A stretch of DNA of 64,000 bases from Deltaproteobacteria bacterium (GTDB lineage Bacteria > Myxococcota_A > UBA9042 > PHBI01 > JACKFB01): contig JACKFB010000002.1 in the NCBI GenBank assembly GCA_020632695.1, positions 124,001-188,000 on the forward strand. The letters run 5' to 3'. A program made the translations under genes and the position numbers. The notes beneath the pieces were generated by a model. That model ran no database searches, had not been told where the DNA came from, and worked only from the letters and a program-made list of their open reading frames with translations. Below are positions 16,289 to 26,100 of this stretch, piece by piece (within the stretch, counting starts at the first letter, position 1; every line of letters starts with the position of its first letter).

Positions 16289-17554
16289 TCACTCGGCGCC
16301 CCGCGCGGGCGGCAGCCGCGCCAGCACCTCGCCGAGCGCCGGGATCGGCGCGCTCGAGCCGTCGCCGGCCAGGGCCTCCAGGTGGCTCATCGGCAGCACG
16401 ACGCGGTCGCTCACGCCCGGCATCGACTGGCTCGCCAGCGAGACCGCGCCATCGCCTCGGCCGCCCGAGACCGCCTCGGCGCTGTCGACCAGCTCGGCGA
16501 AGAGATCGATGCCCAGCGCGCGGCCCGCGCTGGCCCCCTGGCGCAGGGCGCGGATCGCGGCGCGGGCAGCCTGGAACACCTCCGGGCCGACCACCGCGCG
16601 GTCGCCCGCCAGGATGCTGTACCGGACGCCGGGGCGCGGCGCCGAGCGCGCCAGGCGCCGCAGCAGCGGCGAGCCGGGCACCAGCTCCCGCGCGCCCTGA
16701 CCCAGGCCGTCGAAGGCGAAGAAGCCGTCGAAGCCCTGGTCCATCATGTCCGTCGCCGTCTCCGCCAGCTCGGTGAGCATGTGGTAGCGCGCCATCTCCG
16801 ACCCTCCGAAGGGCGGCACGCAGGCGATGAGGCACGACACCTCGTCGCCGGCCCGCGGATCCAGCTCGAGCCAGGCGCGGGCGATGATGCCCCCCATCGA
16901 GACGGTCACCAGCGCGATGGGGCGGCCGCGCCGCTGCCGCAGCTCGCGCAGCAGATCGCCCAGCGCCACCGCCGCCGCGCTGGCGCTGGCGTCGTTCGGG
17001 TACCGGTAGAGGTAGACGTCGTAGCCGGCGCGCGCCAGCGCAGCGCCGGCGCCCTCGAGCCGCGCCGGTCCGGAGTCGAGCCCGTGGATCATGACCACCG
17101 GCGGCCCCGACGGCGACGAACCGGCGACCCGCTCCAACGTGTGGATCGGAGGGCCGCGCCCGAACACGGTGCGCAAGAGCCGCTCCAGGGCGTCGACGCG
17201 TGAACGGAGGCGGTCTCGGTCGATGCGCAGGACCAGCGCGTCCTCGTCGACCCGGAGCCCCACGCCGACGGTCGCCAGGGCCAGGTTCGCCGCGAGCAGC
17301 ACCGCCGGAGAGCGCAGCCGGGAGACGTCGACGCGGCCGGCGTCCAGCGCCGGCGACGGGCTGACGCCGCTCCCCGCCTCGCGCAGCAGCACCGTGGCCA
17401 GCTCGCGCAGCGCCAGCCCGCCGGCGCGGTCGACGGGGATGCGATGCTCGACCGGGTCGGGCACCGGCTCGGCGGCGGTCGCGGCTCCGGCGGTCATCGC
17501 CAGCGCGAGCGCCAGCCCGATCGCCATCGTCGCCCGCGGCGTCCAGCGCACCAT
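16289..17554 (-). CDS. Exported alpha/beta hydrolase (lipase-like)
   Basis: A 421-residue exported protein with a Sec signal ending near ATAA-E. An N-terminal region (about 35-115) looks like a small secretin/STN-like alpha-beta domain (LALRELATVLLREAG). The hydrolase core follows, with oxyanion region MIHGLDSG (HG at 157-158), nucleophile VSMGG (S219), then a mobile region and a late SHLEAL that may give the catalytic His. The pattern fits triacylglycerol-lipase or PGAP1-like hydrolases acting in the periplasm. The ATG at 17554 follows GGGAGG. Its class is reasonably sure; the substrate is not. Confidence 0.8.
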   Translation of the reverse strand: MVRWTPRATMAIGLALALAMTAGAATAAEPVPDPVEHRIPVDRAGGLALRELATVLLREAGSGVSPSPALDAGRVDVSRLRSPAVLLAANLALATVGVGLRVDEDALVLRIDRDRLRSRVDALERLLRTVFGRGPPIHTLERVAGSSPSGPPVVMIHGLDSGPARLEGAGAALARAGYDVYLYRYPNDASASAAAVALGDLLRELRQRRGRPIALVTVSMGGIIARAWLELDPRAGDEVSCLIACVPPFGGSEMARYHMLTELAETATDMMDQGFDGFFAFDGLGQGARELVPGSPLLRRLARSAPRPGVRYSILAGDRAVVGPEVFQAARAAIRALRQGASAGRALGIDLFAELVDSAEAVSGGRGDGAVSLASQSMPGVSDRVVLPMSHLEALAGDGSSAPIPALGEVLARLPPARGAE

Positions 17555-17699
17555 GCTCACCTCCCAGGCGCGAAGATAGCCCAACCAGCCAGGGTGCACC
17601 CACCTTCCCGGCGCCCCTGGGAGGCGTCGCAGGGAATTCGTGCTGGCGTCCCCAGCGGCGGTGGCTATCATCCCAGCCGTCGCGGTCCCGGAGCGTCAC

Positions 17700-18608
17700 G
17701 TGTCCGTCCCCACGAAACACATCGTCTCGCAGGCACCCGTCATCGCGGCGCTCGGGCGCAGCGCGGCCCTGGCCCTGGCCCAGCGCATCGAAGGGCCTTC
17801 GGGCGCGCCGGCCGTGGCGCCGGGGCCCGAGCTGCGGGACCGTCTGCCGCCCCGCCCCCCGGGCCTCGTGCGGGACGCGGTGCGCTGGGCCGGAGGCGAC
17901 CCCAAGTCCTACGGCGCCTCACTCCCCTCCTGGTTCTTCCCGCAGTGGAGCTTCCCGCTGCTGACCCGCACCCTCGAGGGGCTGCCCTATCCGATGATGC
18001 GGGCCCTCAACGGGGGCTGCACCGTCCACAACGTGTCGCCCATCCCGGCGCGCGAGCCGATGAACATCACGGCGCAGCTCGTGCGCATCGACGACGACGG
18101 TCGCCGCGCCATCCTGCATCAGCGGCTGGTCACGGGCACGCCGAGCGCGCCGGAGGCGCAGATCGTCGAGTTCCAGGTCATCGTGCCGCTCGGCGGCGGC
18201 GGCGGCGGCGGCGAGCGGAAGCGCCGCGAGCGCCCCCGCGTGCCGACCGAGGTGCGCGAGCTGGCGCGGTGGCGGCTGGGCTCGCGCGCCGGGCTCGAGT
18301 TCGCGGTGCTGACCGGCGACTTCAACCCCATCCACTGGATCGCGCCGGCCGCCCGCGCCGCAGGCTTCCGCAACACGATCCTGCACGGCTTCGCCTCGCT
18401 GGCGCGCGCGGTCGAGGGGCTGCAGCGCGTGCTCTTCGCCGGTGACACCCGGCGGCTCGAGACGATCTCGGTGCGCTTCGTCCGCCCGCTGGTGCTGCCT
18501 GCGCGCGTCGGACTCTACGTCGATGGCCGCGGGGGCGTCTGGGTCGGCGACGCGCCCGGCGGGCCGGCCTACATGACCGGAACCTTCACCCAGCGAGAGC
18601 ACTCATGA
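17700..18608 (+). CDS. MaoC-like (R)-3-hydroxyacyl-thioester dehydratase (HtdX-like)
   Basis: Hot-dog-fold hydratase/dehydratase of 302 residues, acting on 3-hydroxyacyl thioesters in fatty-acid metabolism. The MaoC signature is in the C-terminal half: DFNPIHWIAPAARAAGFRNTILHGF carries the catalytic Asp/His pair. The N-terminal half resembles a second, degenerate hot-dog, as in two-domain HtdX proteins. A poly-Gly stretch near 160-165 links the halves. The GTG at 17700 with GGAG six bases upstream is preferred. Its stop overlaps the fabG4-type ATG by four bases. Gene order (dehydratase, FabG4, thiolase) equals mycobacterial Rv0241c, Rv0242c and Rv0243, supporting an HtdX role. Confidence 0.83.
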   Translation: MSVPTKHIVSQAPVIAALGRSAALALAQRIEGPSGAPAVAPGPELRDRLPPRPPGLVRDAVRWAGGDPKSYGASLPSWFFPQWSFPLLTRTLEGLPYPMMRALNGGCTVHNVSPIPAREPMNITAQLVRIDDDGRRAILHQRLVTGTPSAPEAQIVEFQVIVPLGGGGGGGERKRRERPRVPTEVRELARWRLGSRAGLEFAVLTGDFNPIHWIAPAARAAGFRNTILHGFASLARAVEGLQRVLFAGDTRRLETISVRFVRPLVLPARVGLYVDGRGGVWVGDAPGGPAYMTGTFTQREHS

Positions 18609-20041
18609 GCGATTTCCTCGTCGACCTCGGGCAGAACGCGACCGCGCGCCAGATCGTCCGCACCCTGGGCCTGCCGATCCCGATGCCCCAGAAGCTGCGG
18701 CGCGCCAAGGGTCCCTGGGAGGCGCGCCCGCTCCAGGATCAGGACGTGCTCGTGAGCGCCAGCCATGGCGGCGAGCTGCAGGACGCCATCGCCACGGCGC
18801 TGGCCTCGGCGGGCGCGAACCCCTGGATCGTGGGCGAGCCGGCCGAGGCCGCCGCCTACGTGGGGCCGGGCGAGGCCTACGGGCGACCTCCGACCACGCT
18901 GGCGCGGGGCGAGGTGAGCGACGACGTCTCGCCGCACGCGATCCTCTTCGACGCGACCGACATGCGGACGCCGGCGGAGCTGCGCGCGCTCTATGACCTC
19001 TTCCACGGCTGGCTGCCTCGCCTGAGGCGCTGCGGGCGCGTGCTGATCCTCGGCCGGCCCCCGGTGGGCGCCCGCACGCCCGCCGCCGCCGCCGCTGCGG
19101 CCGCGCTCTCCGGGTTCGCCCGCTCGGTCGCCAAGGAGGTCGGGGCCAAGGGTGCCACCGCGCAGGCCATCTACGTCGAGCGCGGGGCCGACGATCGCCT
19201 GGCGCCGTTGCTCACGTTCCTGCTGTCGGAGCGTTCGGCCTTCATCAGCGGCCAGATCTTCCACGTCGGCCGCGCCGTGAAGGTCACCGACGCGCCCAAG
19301 CCGGTGCTGCCGCTGGAGGGCAAGGTGGCGCTGGTCACCGGCGCCGCCCGCGGGATCGGGAAGGCCACGGCGCGCCTGCTCGCGGCCGAAGGCGCCCACG
19401 TGGTGGTCCTGGATCGCCCGGAGGACGACGGCCCGGCCAGCCAGACCGCCCGCGAGATCGGCGGCTCGGTGCTGCTGGTCGACGTGTCGGCGGAGGACGC
19501 CCCCGAGACCATCGCCTCGGCCCTGGCCGAGTCCCACGGCGGCGTCGACATCGTCGTGCACAACGCGGGGGTCACGCGCGACAAGACCCTGGCGAAGATG
19601 TCGCCCCAGCAGTGGGACCTCACGGTCGGCGTGAACCTGAGCGCGGTGGTCGCCATGACCGAGGCGCTCCTGGACGGTCCCTTCCGCGACGGCGGGCGCA
19701 TCGTGTGCCTCTCGTCCATCGCCGGAATCGCCGGCAACTTCGGCCAGACGAACTACGCCGCGTCGAAGGCCGGGATCATCGGCTACGTGGAGGCCCTGGC
19801 TCCGAGCGTCGCCAAGCGCGGTATCACCGTGAACGCCATCGCCCCCGGCTTCATCGAGACGCGGCTGACCGACGCCATCCCGCCGATCAACCGCGAGGTG
19901 ATCCGCCGCATGTCCAACCTGAGCCAGGGCGGGCTGCCGCAGGATATCGCCGAGGTGGTGACCTTCCTGGCCTCCCCCGGGTCGGTGGGCGTCACCGGCT
20001 CGGTCATCCGCGTGTGCGGCGGCAACTACGTCGGCGCCTGA
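18605..20041 (+). CDS. fabG4: High-molecular-weight 3-oxoacyl thioester reductase (FabG4-type)
   Basis: Two-domain short-chain dehydrogenase of 478 residues. The N-terminal flavodoxin-like half (about 1-235) lacks the usual dinucleotide motif and is taken as structural. The C-terminal half is a full SDR: TGAARGIGK cofactor loop near 247-255, NAG motif, catalytic Ser in LSSIAG and YAASK. FabG4 proteins reduce 3-oxoacyl-CoA or -ACP, often with NADH. Translational coupling to the upstream dehydratase (ATGA) and a thiolase 106 bases downstream suggest a set that builds or breaks 3-hydroxyacyl chains. Length is close to mycobacterial FabG4 (about 454). Confidence 0.9.
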   Translation: MSDFLVDLGQNATARQIVRTLGLPIPMPQKLRRAKGPWEARPLQDQDVLVSASHGGELQDAIATALASAGANPWIVGEPAEAAAYVGPGEAYGRPPTTLARGEVSDDVSPHAILFDATDMRTPAELRALYDLFHGWLPRLRRCGRVLILGRPPVGARTPAAAAAAAALSGFARSVAKEVGAKGATAQAIYVERGADDRLAPLLTFLLSERSAFISGQIFHVGRAVKVTDAPKPVLPLEGKVALVTGAARGIGKATARLLAAEGAHVVVLDRPEDDGPASQTAREIGGSVLLVDVSAEDAPETIASALAESHGGVDIVVHNAGVTRDKTLAKMSPQQWDLTVGVNLSAVVAMTEALLDGPFRDGGRIVCLSSIAGIAGNFGQTNYAASKAGIIGYVEALAPSVAKRGITVNAIAPGFIETRLTDAIPPINREVIRRMSNLSQGGLPQDIAEVVTFLASPGSVGVTGSVIRVCGGNYVGA

Positions 20042-20147
20042 TCCTGTCGAGAAGGGGGACGCCTCGCGCCCCCCTCCCCGCGGGCGAGGCCCGCAGGGCG
20101 CCTCGGGAAGCGGCGACGGCGCATGGGCAACTACCAAGGAGCGAACC

Positions 20148-21461
20148 GTGGCGAAGAAGACGGCGGCGAAGGCCGCGAGCAATGGCCGGCGCGCGGTGAT
20201 CGTGGCCGGGCGGCGGACACCGTTCGTGCGCGCCTTCCGGGAGTTCACGCGCATCGACAGCATCGGCCTCGGCGTGGCGGCCACCCGCGCGCTCATCGAG
20301 GCCACCGGCGTGCCTCGTGACGCCATCGACTCGGTGGTGTGGGGCGGCGTCATCCTGCCCGGCATGTCGCCCAACGTCGCGCGCGAGATCGTCCTGGATC
20401 TGCGCCTGCCGCCGTCCATCGAGGCGATGACGGTCACGCGGGCCTGCGCCTCCGGTCTGCAGGCCATCACGCTGGCGGCGGCCGCGATCGAGCGGGGCGA
20501 GGCGGACGTGGTCATCGCCGGCGGCTCGGACTCGACGTCGAACGCGGAGATCAAGCTGCCCCAGAAGCTGGTGCACGCGCTGGCGCCGCTGGCCCTGGGC
20601 AAGCCGAAGCCGGCGGACTACCTCGCGGTGCTCTCGCAGCTCATGCCGTTGAGCGAGATCCTGCCTGAGCGCCCCCGCATCGCCGAGCGCACCACCGGCG
20701 AGCTGATGGGCGAGTCGGCCGAGCGGATGGCGCGTCGCAACGCCATCTCCCGCGAGGCCCAGGACCGCTTCGCCGCGCTCTCCCACCAGCGGGCGGCGGC
20801 CGCCATCGCGTCGGGCCGCTTCGACGACGAGGTGGCACCGGTCGAGACCCCCGAGGGCAAGCTGGTGTCGGCCGATACGCTGGTCCGCGCCGACACCACG
20901 GCCGAGAAGCTGGCGCCGCTCCGCCCGGTGTTCGCCAAGGACGGCACCCTGACCGCCGGCAACTCCAGCCCCTTGACCGACGGTGGGGCGGCGGTGCTGC
21001 TGATGACCGAGGAGAAGGCCGCCGAGCTGGGGCTCACGCCGCTGGCGGCGTTCAAGAGCTGGTCCTACGTGGGCGTGGACCCGGCCGACCAGCTCCTGAT
21101 GGGGCCGGCGCTGGCGATGCCCCAGGCGCTCGAACGGGCCGGGATGCAGCTCGAGGACGTGGACCTGGTGGATCTGCACGAGGCCTTCGCCGCCCAGGTG
21201 CTGGCGGTGCTCTCCATGCTCGCCAGCGACGCGTTCGCCCGGGAGCGGCTGGGCCGGCAGCAGGCGGTCGGCACCATCGACCCGGCGAAGCTCAACGTCC
21301 ACGGCGGCTCGGTCGCCCTGGGACACCCCTTCGGCGCGACCGGTGCCCGGATGGTCACCACGATGGCCAACGAGCTGCACGCGAGCGGGAAGAAGACGGC
21401 GTTGCTCGGCATCTGCGCGGCAGGCGGCCTGGGCGCGGCGGCGGTGCTGGAGCGGGTCTGA
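20148..21461 (+). CDS. Acetyl-CoA acyltransferase (thiolase, FadI/FadA2-like)
   Basis: Thiolase of 437 residues interconverting 3-oxoacyl-CoA with acyl-CoA plus acetyl-CoA. The active-site nucleophile lies in VTRACASGLQA (C100). GHP (H393) and GICAAGG (C423) supply the other catalytic residues, and HEAFAAQ is also conserved. The longer form resembles the FadI/FadA2 type. The GTG at 20148 follows AAGGAG with ideal spacing, and a Lys/Ala-rich N-terminus precedes the first strand. It sits third in the dehydratase-FabG4-thiolase cassette. Direction of flux, degradation or elongation, cannot be told from sequence. Confidence 0.92.
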   Translation: MAKKTAAKAASNGRRAVIVAGRRTPFVRAFREFTRIDSIGLGVAATRALIEATGVPRDAIDSVVWGGVILPGMSPNVAREIVLDLRLPPSIEAMTVTRACASGLQAITLAAAAIERGEADVVIAGGSDSTSNAEIKLPQKLVHALAPLALGKPKPADYLAVLSQLMPLSEILPERPRIAERTTGELMGESAERMARRNAISREAQDRFAALSHQRAAAAIASGRFDDEVAPVETPEGKLVSADTLVRADTTAEKLAPLRPVFAKDGTLTAGNSSPLTDGGAAVLLMTEEKAAELGLTPLAAFKSWSYVGVDPADQLLMGPALAMPQALERAGMQLEDVDLVDLHEAFAAQVLAVLSMLASDAFARERLGRQQAVGTIDPAKLNVHGGSVALGHPFGATGARMVTTMANELHASGKKTALLGICAAGGLGAAAVLERV

Positions 21462-21611
21462 CGCCCGTCGGCCACCGCCGATGCCGCCTCCCGGGGCCCC
21501 GGCACCCGGCGACGACGCCTGCGTGACGCGGGGCTTGCTTCCGGGGCCTCCAGGATGTAATCAGCCTTCCCCCGCCCCACAGGGCGGCGTGTTCCATGTG
21601 GAGGTCTGGCC

Positions 21612-21908
21612 ATGGCAGTGAAGAAGGCGAAGCTCGCCCACGAAAAGAAGAAGGGCGGAGCCGGCGACGGACTCGGCGTGCGCTTCACGTTCGATCGCGT
21701 CGTCGAGCTCGTCGAGTACTCCTCGGGCGAGTCCGCGGCAGTGGTCGATCTCGACGGCCAGGGCACCCTGGGCATCGTCGACCGTCGCTTCGTGGTGCGT
21801 GACGCCCAGAGCGGCGATCTGCTGCCCGCGCCGGTGGCCTGCCCCGCGTTCTACGACGCCAACGCCCGCGCGTTGGCCATCGAGCGGCACCGCGCCCACG
21901 CCGGCTGA
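21612..21908 (+). CDS. Small hypothetical protein
   Basis: A 98-residue protein not recognised. The N-terminus is Lys-rich (KKAKLAHEKKKGG). The rest alternates short hydrophobic strands, such as RFTFDRVVELVEY and AAVVDLDGQGTLGIVDRRFVV, which suggests a small beta barrel or SH3-like fold. No signal or membrane segment is seen. GGAGG lies 13 to 17 bases before the ATG, so the ribosome site is only moderate. It converges with the lipid kinase gene. Confidence 0.6.
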   Translation: MAVKKAKLAHEKKKGGAGDGLGVRFTFDRVVELVEYSSGESAAVVDLDGQGTLGIVDRRFVVRDAQSGDLLPAPVACPAFYDANARALAIERHRAHAG

Positions 21909-22013
21909 GGCGAGGCTGGCGGGACGGCCGGCGGTCGTGGCGCGCCCGGTGCGCCAGCGGCCGCCTCCGCCGTCCCACACGCCGGCCGTGCGGGCCCACG
22001 GGTTCCGCGGGGC

Positions 22014-23000
22014 TCAACCCGCGGCGGAACCCACGACGACGCGAACCTCCGGGCCGAGCGCCACGCGCAGCGGTGAGGTCGCGGTGGCCAGATCCCCGTC
22101 CACCATGTAGGGGATCTCGGCGTCCTCGGTGGTGATGAGCAGCTCGCGGGCGAGGCGATCGAAGCCATCGCCGGGGGCGATGCCGCGCGACGCGTGGAGC
22201 CTGGGCAGGTTCGCGGCCAGACGCGGCGCCGAGCAGGTGATGGCGAGCAGATGGAAGCCTTCGGCCCCCTCCTGCGCGTAGTGGAAGGGGCGGAAGCCGA
22301 GGCCGAGGGCCGGGCTGGTGCCCGCCCCGATCGCAAGGAACTCCCGGGCCTCGATCGCTTCGCCGTCGACGACCAGCGAGGCGCGCAGCCGCTCGCTGAT
22401 GCGCCGGATGGTCGGCCCACCGACCATCGCGCTGCCGATGGCGACGCCCAGGGTCTCCACCGCCGTCACCGGCGTCGGGTACGGCCGGCCGCGGCGGTAG
22501 TACTCGTCGAGGAAGCCGTGGATGACGCCGAGGCCGAAGAGGAAGCCCAGGCGGCGGGGACGGGGAGGGGACGTGTCGGCGTCGACGCCGCCGATCTCCA
22601 TCGCCCGACGGGTCGTCGTGGTCAGGGGGCGGCCAGCGTCCACGTCGGCGACGAGGCCGGCCAGCAGGCTCGCGGGCTTGCCCTTGGGGATCCCCAGGCC
22701 GTTGGCCACCGTGTTCATCGTGCCGCCGCGCAGCATGGCCAGCGGCGGCAGCGGTCGGTCGCCCCAGACGGCGCGGAGCGCGGTGAGCACCATCGAGTTC
22801 GTGCCGTCCCCACCCGAGATGGCCACCGCCGCGAGATCGCAGCTCGCGAGCTCCTCGGCGGCGCTGGCGAGGCTCTCGGGATCGCCGCAGCGGTAGACGC
22901 TCCCCTGGCGCCCGACGATCCGCTCCAGCTCGTCCACCGGAGAGCGCGCGCCTCGGTTGCGGCGCGAGTGGGGGTTCACGATGACGGCGATCTGGCCCAA
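22014..23000 (-). CDS. Diacylglycerol kinase family lipid kinase
   Basis: ATP-dependent lipid kinase of 328 residues (DagK/YegS/sphingosine-kinase superfamily). An early strand IAVIVNPHSRRN and the nucleotide loop AISGGDGTNSMVL (GGDGT, about 63-67) are followed by LRGGTMNTVANGLG, matching the catalytic-domain signatures. A beta-rich C-terminal half follows and ends with a VDGD motif typical of the family. It would phosphorylate a lipid at the inner-membrane face. There are no adjacent pathway genes, so the lipid substrate is unknown. Confidence 0.9.
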   Translation of the reverse strand: MGQIAVIVNPHSRRNRGARSPVDELERIVGRQGSVYRCGDPESLASAAEELASCDLAAVAISGGDGTNSMVLTALRAVWGDRPLPPLAMLRGGTMNTVANGLGIPKGKPASLLAGLVADVDAGRPLTTTTRRAMEIGGVDADTSPPRPRRLGFLFGLGVIHGFLDEYYRRGRPYPTPVTAVETLGVAIGSAMVGGPTIRRISERLRASLVVDGEAIEAREFLAIGAGTSPALGLGFRPFHYAQEGAEGFHLLAITCSAPRLAANLPRLHASRGIAPGDGFDRLARELLITTEDAEIPYMVDGDLATATSPLRVALGPEVRVVVGSAAG

Positions 23001-23111
23001 GGCGGCGGTCCCCCCGAATGCCGAGGGGCCCGGTGCTCTCGCGCCGGGCCCCTCCCATGCAGCTCGTCCGGCCCCGAGCGGCGGTGATCCCGCCCCGGGC
23101 CGTCGCGACGA

Positions 23112-26100
23112 CTAGAAGTTGGTGTTCGCTTTCACGCCGGTCGCTCCGGAGCCGCCGCTGACCACGCCGGTCGGGCTGGCGCCGCCAGTGCCACCAGGGC
23201 CGCCAGCGCCACCGGGCTGGAAGACGTTGCCGTTGGCCGCGTCGAGCAGCGCGGCGCCCAGGGCCGTCGGATCGGCCAGCCCGGCGAGGAAGATGCCGTA
23301 GCTGACGCCGCCGCAACCGGCGCCGCCGCCGCCGCCCTCGCCGCCGGTGCCGCCGTCGCCGCCTTCCTCGCCAGCGCGCGCGCACCAGAAGGGATCGTTG
23401 GCGTTGAGCGAGCCGCTGCCGCCTGCGCCGCCGGGTCCGCCGCTACCGCCCGCGCCGCCCGCGGCGCCGCCGCCGCCCGCGCCGCCCTTGCCGCCGGTCC
23501 CAAGCAGGATCGTCGTGTTCAGCAGCGTGGGGAGGGCCAGCGGCTCGGAGGTGTAGTTGAGGAAGAGCGCGAAGGCTCCGCCGCCAGCCGCACCCTCGCC
23601 GCCACCCTGCCCGCCGCAGCCGCCCGCGCCGCCGCCGCCGCCCGGTCCGGCGACGTCGTCGCCCTTCCAGTCGAAGGGACCCGTCGGAGGCGCAGCGCCA
23701 GTCTCGACGCAGCTCGTGGTGTCGAGCATCTCGACGCCGCCGCCGGAGCCGCCGCCGCCGCCGCCCGAGCCCGCCTGTCCGGCGACGCCCGCGGTTCCGG
23801 TGAGGCCCTGCCAGTGGCCGTTGACCACGACGCCCGCCGCTTCGGTGCAGCCGTCGCCGCCGTCACCCAGGAAGCCGGGCGTGCCGTTGGTGCCCACGCC
23901 GGCGGTCGGCGAGGTGCCACCCACCGGGGTCTGGCAGAAGTTGCAGACGCCGGGCTGGAAGGCCGAGTCCCAGCCCGCGGCACCGCCGTTCCCGGCGGTC
24001 CCACCCGGCGCGGCGCTGCCGGCCGAGCCGGCGCTGCTGGCCGAGGGCGGGCTCGCGAGGCTGTTGGAGAACTTCGGGCAGTCGGCCTCGCCGCCCTGGC
24101 CGCCGCTCACGTCGCCGACCGGGCAGACGGTGACGCCGCCCGCGCCGCCGGCGCGGGTGTGGATGGCGTTGTCGCAGGCGCGGGTGCCGATGTCATAGGC
24201 GGTGGCCGGCGGGGTGTTGCCCGCAGCGCCGTCGATGCCCTTGATGCCCTGGGTGCCGTCGCGCCCGGGGCCGCCCTTGCCGCCGCGCAGGTCCATGCTG
24301 CGGAAGACGACGGTGTCGTCACAGTCGCTCACGTAGAGCGCGTAGCTGTTGGTGCAGGTCGCGTCCTGCGAGGGGCCGCGGACCTCGAAGCCCTGGATGA
24401 TGGTCGACCCGACCTCGCCGCCGGTGATGCCGTCGCAGGTCAACGCCGCGCGGTGGGCGGTGATGTCGCCGTTGCAGGCCGACTCGGAGGGAGGCGTCGG
24501 CAGGCCGCGGATGATGGTCTTGTGGGTGACGCGGTTGTGCTTGCTGAAGTCCGAGCTGAACCCACCGTAGATGTCCACGCCGCCGATGATGAGCACGTCC
24601 TCGTCGTAGGTACCCTCGGCCACGTACACGTCGCGCAGCCCGGTGGAGTCCGCCACGCTCTGGCCGCGCCCGATGGTCTTGACCGGGAGCTCCCGGGTGC
24701 CCGGGTTGCCGTCGTCGCCGGTGTTGACGCTCACGAAGACGGCGTTGTCCGCCTCGCCGTCGACGCCGTCGCAGTTGGCGTCCTCGAAGGTCGCCGCGCC
24801 GTTCGGACCGAAGGTGGGGCCGTCCAGGTAGTCCGGCAGGTCGGTGTCGCTCTTGAACTCGCACTCACAGGTGAGGCAGTCCTTGTCGACGTCGAAGAAG
24901 CCCGGATCGCAGCCCACGCAGCAGCTCGGCGTGCCGTCGGCCGAGTCGCAGACGCCGGTGCCGTTCGTCAGGCCGGGCTTGCTCACGCAGTTGACGCTGC
25001 AGCTGCCGCATGCGGTGTCCGCCGTGTAGAGGTCGCCGGTCTTGAAGTCCTCGTCGGTCGAGCCATCGCAGTCCTCGTCGAGGAAGTTGCAGGTCTCCGC
25101 CACCGGCGCGGGGGCGTCGCAGACGAAGCCGTCCACGCCCTTGCAGGTCGCCGTCCCGGAGCAGGTACCGAAGGCGTTGGTCTTCTCGCAGGGCTGGTTG
25201 ACCAGGCCGTCGTCGGAGGGACCGTTGCAGTCGTTGTCGAAGCCGTCGCAGATCTCGGCGGCCGGGACCGCGGCGGAGCAGCCCACCCAGCCCGTCGGCG
25301 GCGTGCAGGTCTCGGTGCCGGTGCACTCGCCGAAGGCGTTGGACTTCGAGCAGATCCGGATGGTGCCGGCCTTCGACGCGTCGCAGTCGCAGCTGTTGGT
25401 GACCGGGACGCACACGGCCGTCTCCGCGCCGCCGCCCACGTTCGTCGCGGCGCCGCAGGCCGCGCTGGCGGGGCACTCCTGACCCGACCCGCAGTCCGGC
25501 GCGCAGAAGCCGCCACCGTCGATGGTCACGCACTTCGCCTGCACGCAGTCGGCGTCGGTGGTGCACGAGGTGCAGTAGCTCGAGGCGCCGCACATGGTCG
25601 GCGACACCTTGACCTGGCCCTCGGGGCAGGTCACCACCTCGCAGCTCGGCGTGCCGCTGGCCGGCACCGTGCACTGGGTGGTCTCGGCGGTCGGCAGCGC
25701 GGTGTCGCAGTTCGTGTTGCAGGTCCCGCAGTGCTCGACGCTGGCGTACTTGCCGTCGGTCTTGAAGTCCTCGTCCGTGTTCCCATCGCAGTCGTTGTCC
25801 GCGAAATCGCAGATCTCCGCCGCGGGCTCGGGCGCCGAGCAGCCGACCCAGCCGTTCGCCGGCTCGCAGGTCTCGCTGCCCTTGCACGTGCCCAGCGCGT
25901 TGGTGACCTCGCAGGGGCGCGTCAGCCCCGACGTCGACGCGTTGCAGTCGCAGGTGCCGTTGAGGGGCGCGCAGTGCGTGCCCGCCGGTTCCCCGTCCAG
26001 GTCGTCCATGTCGGCGCAGACCGTGTTGGCCGACACGCAGTCCGCCGCGCTGGCGCAGGCGGTGGTGCAGAAGTTGCCGCCCGCGAAGCTGCGGCACACG

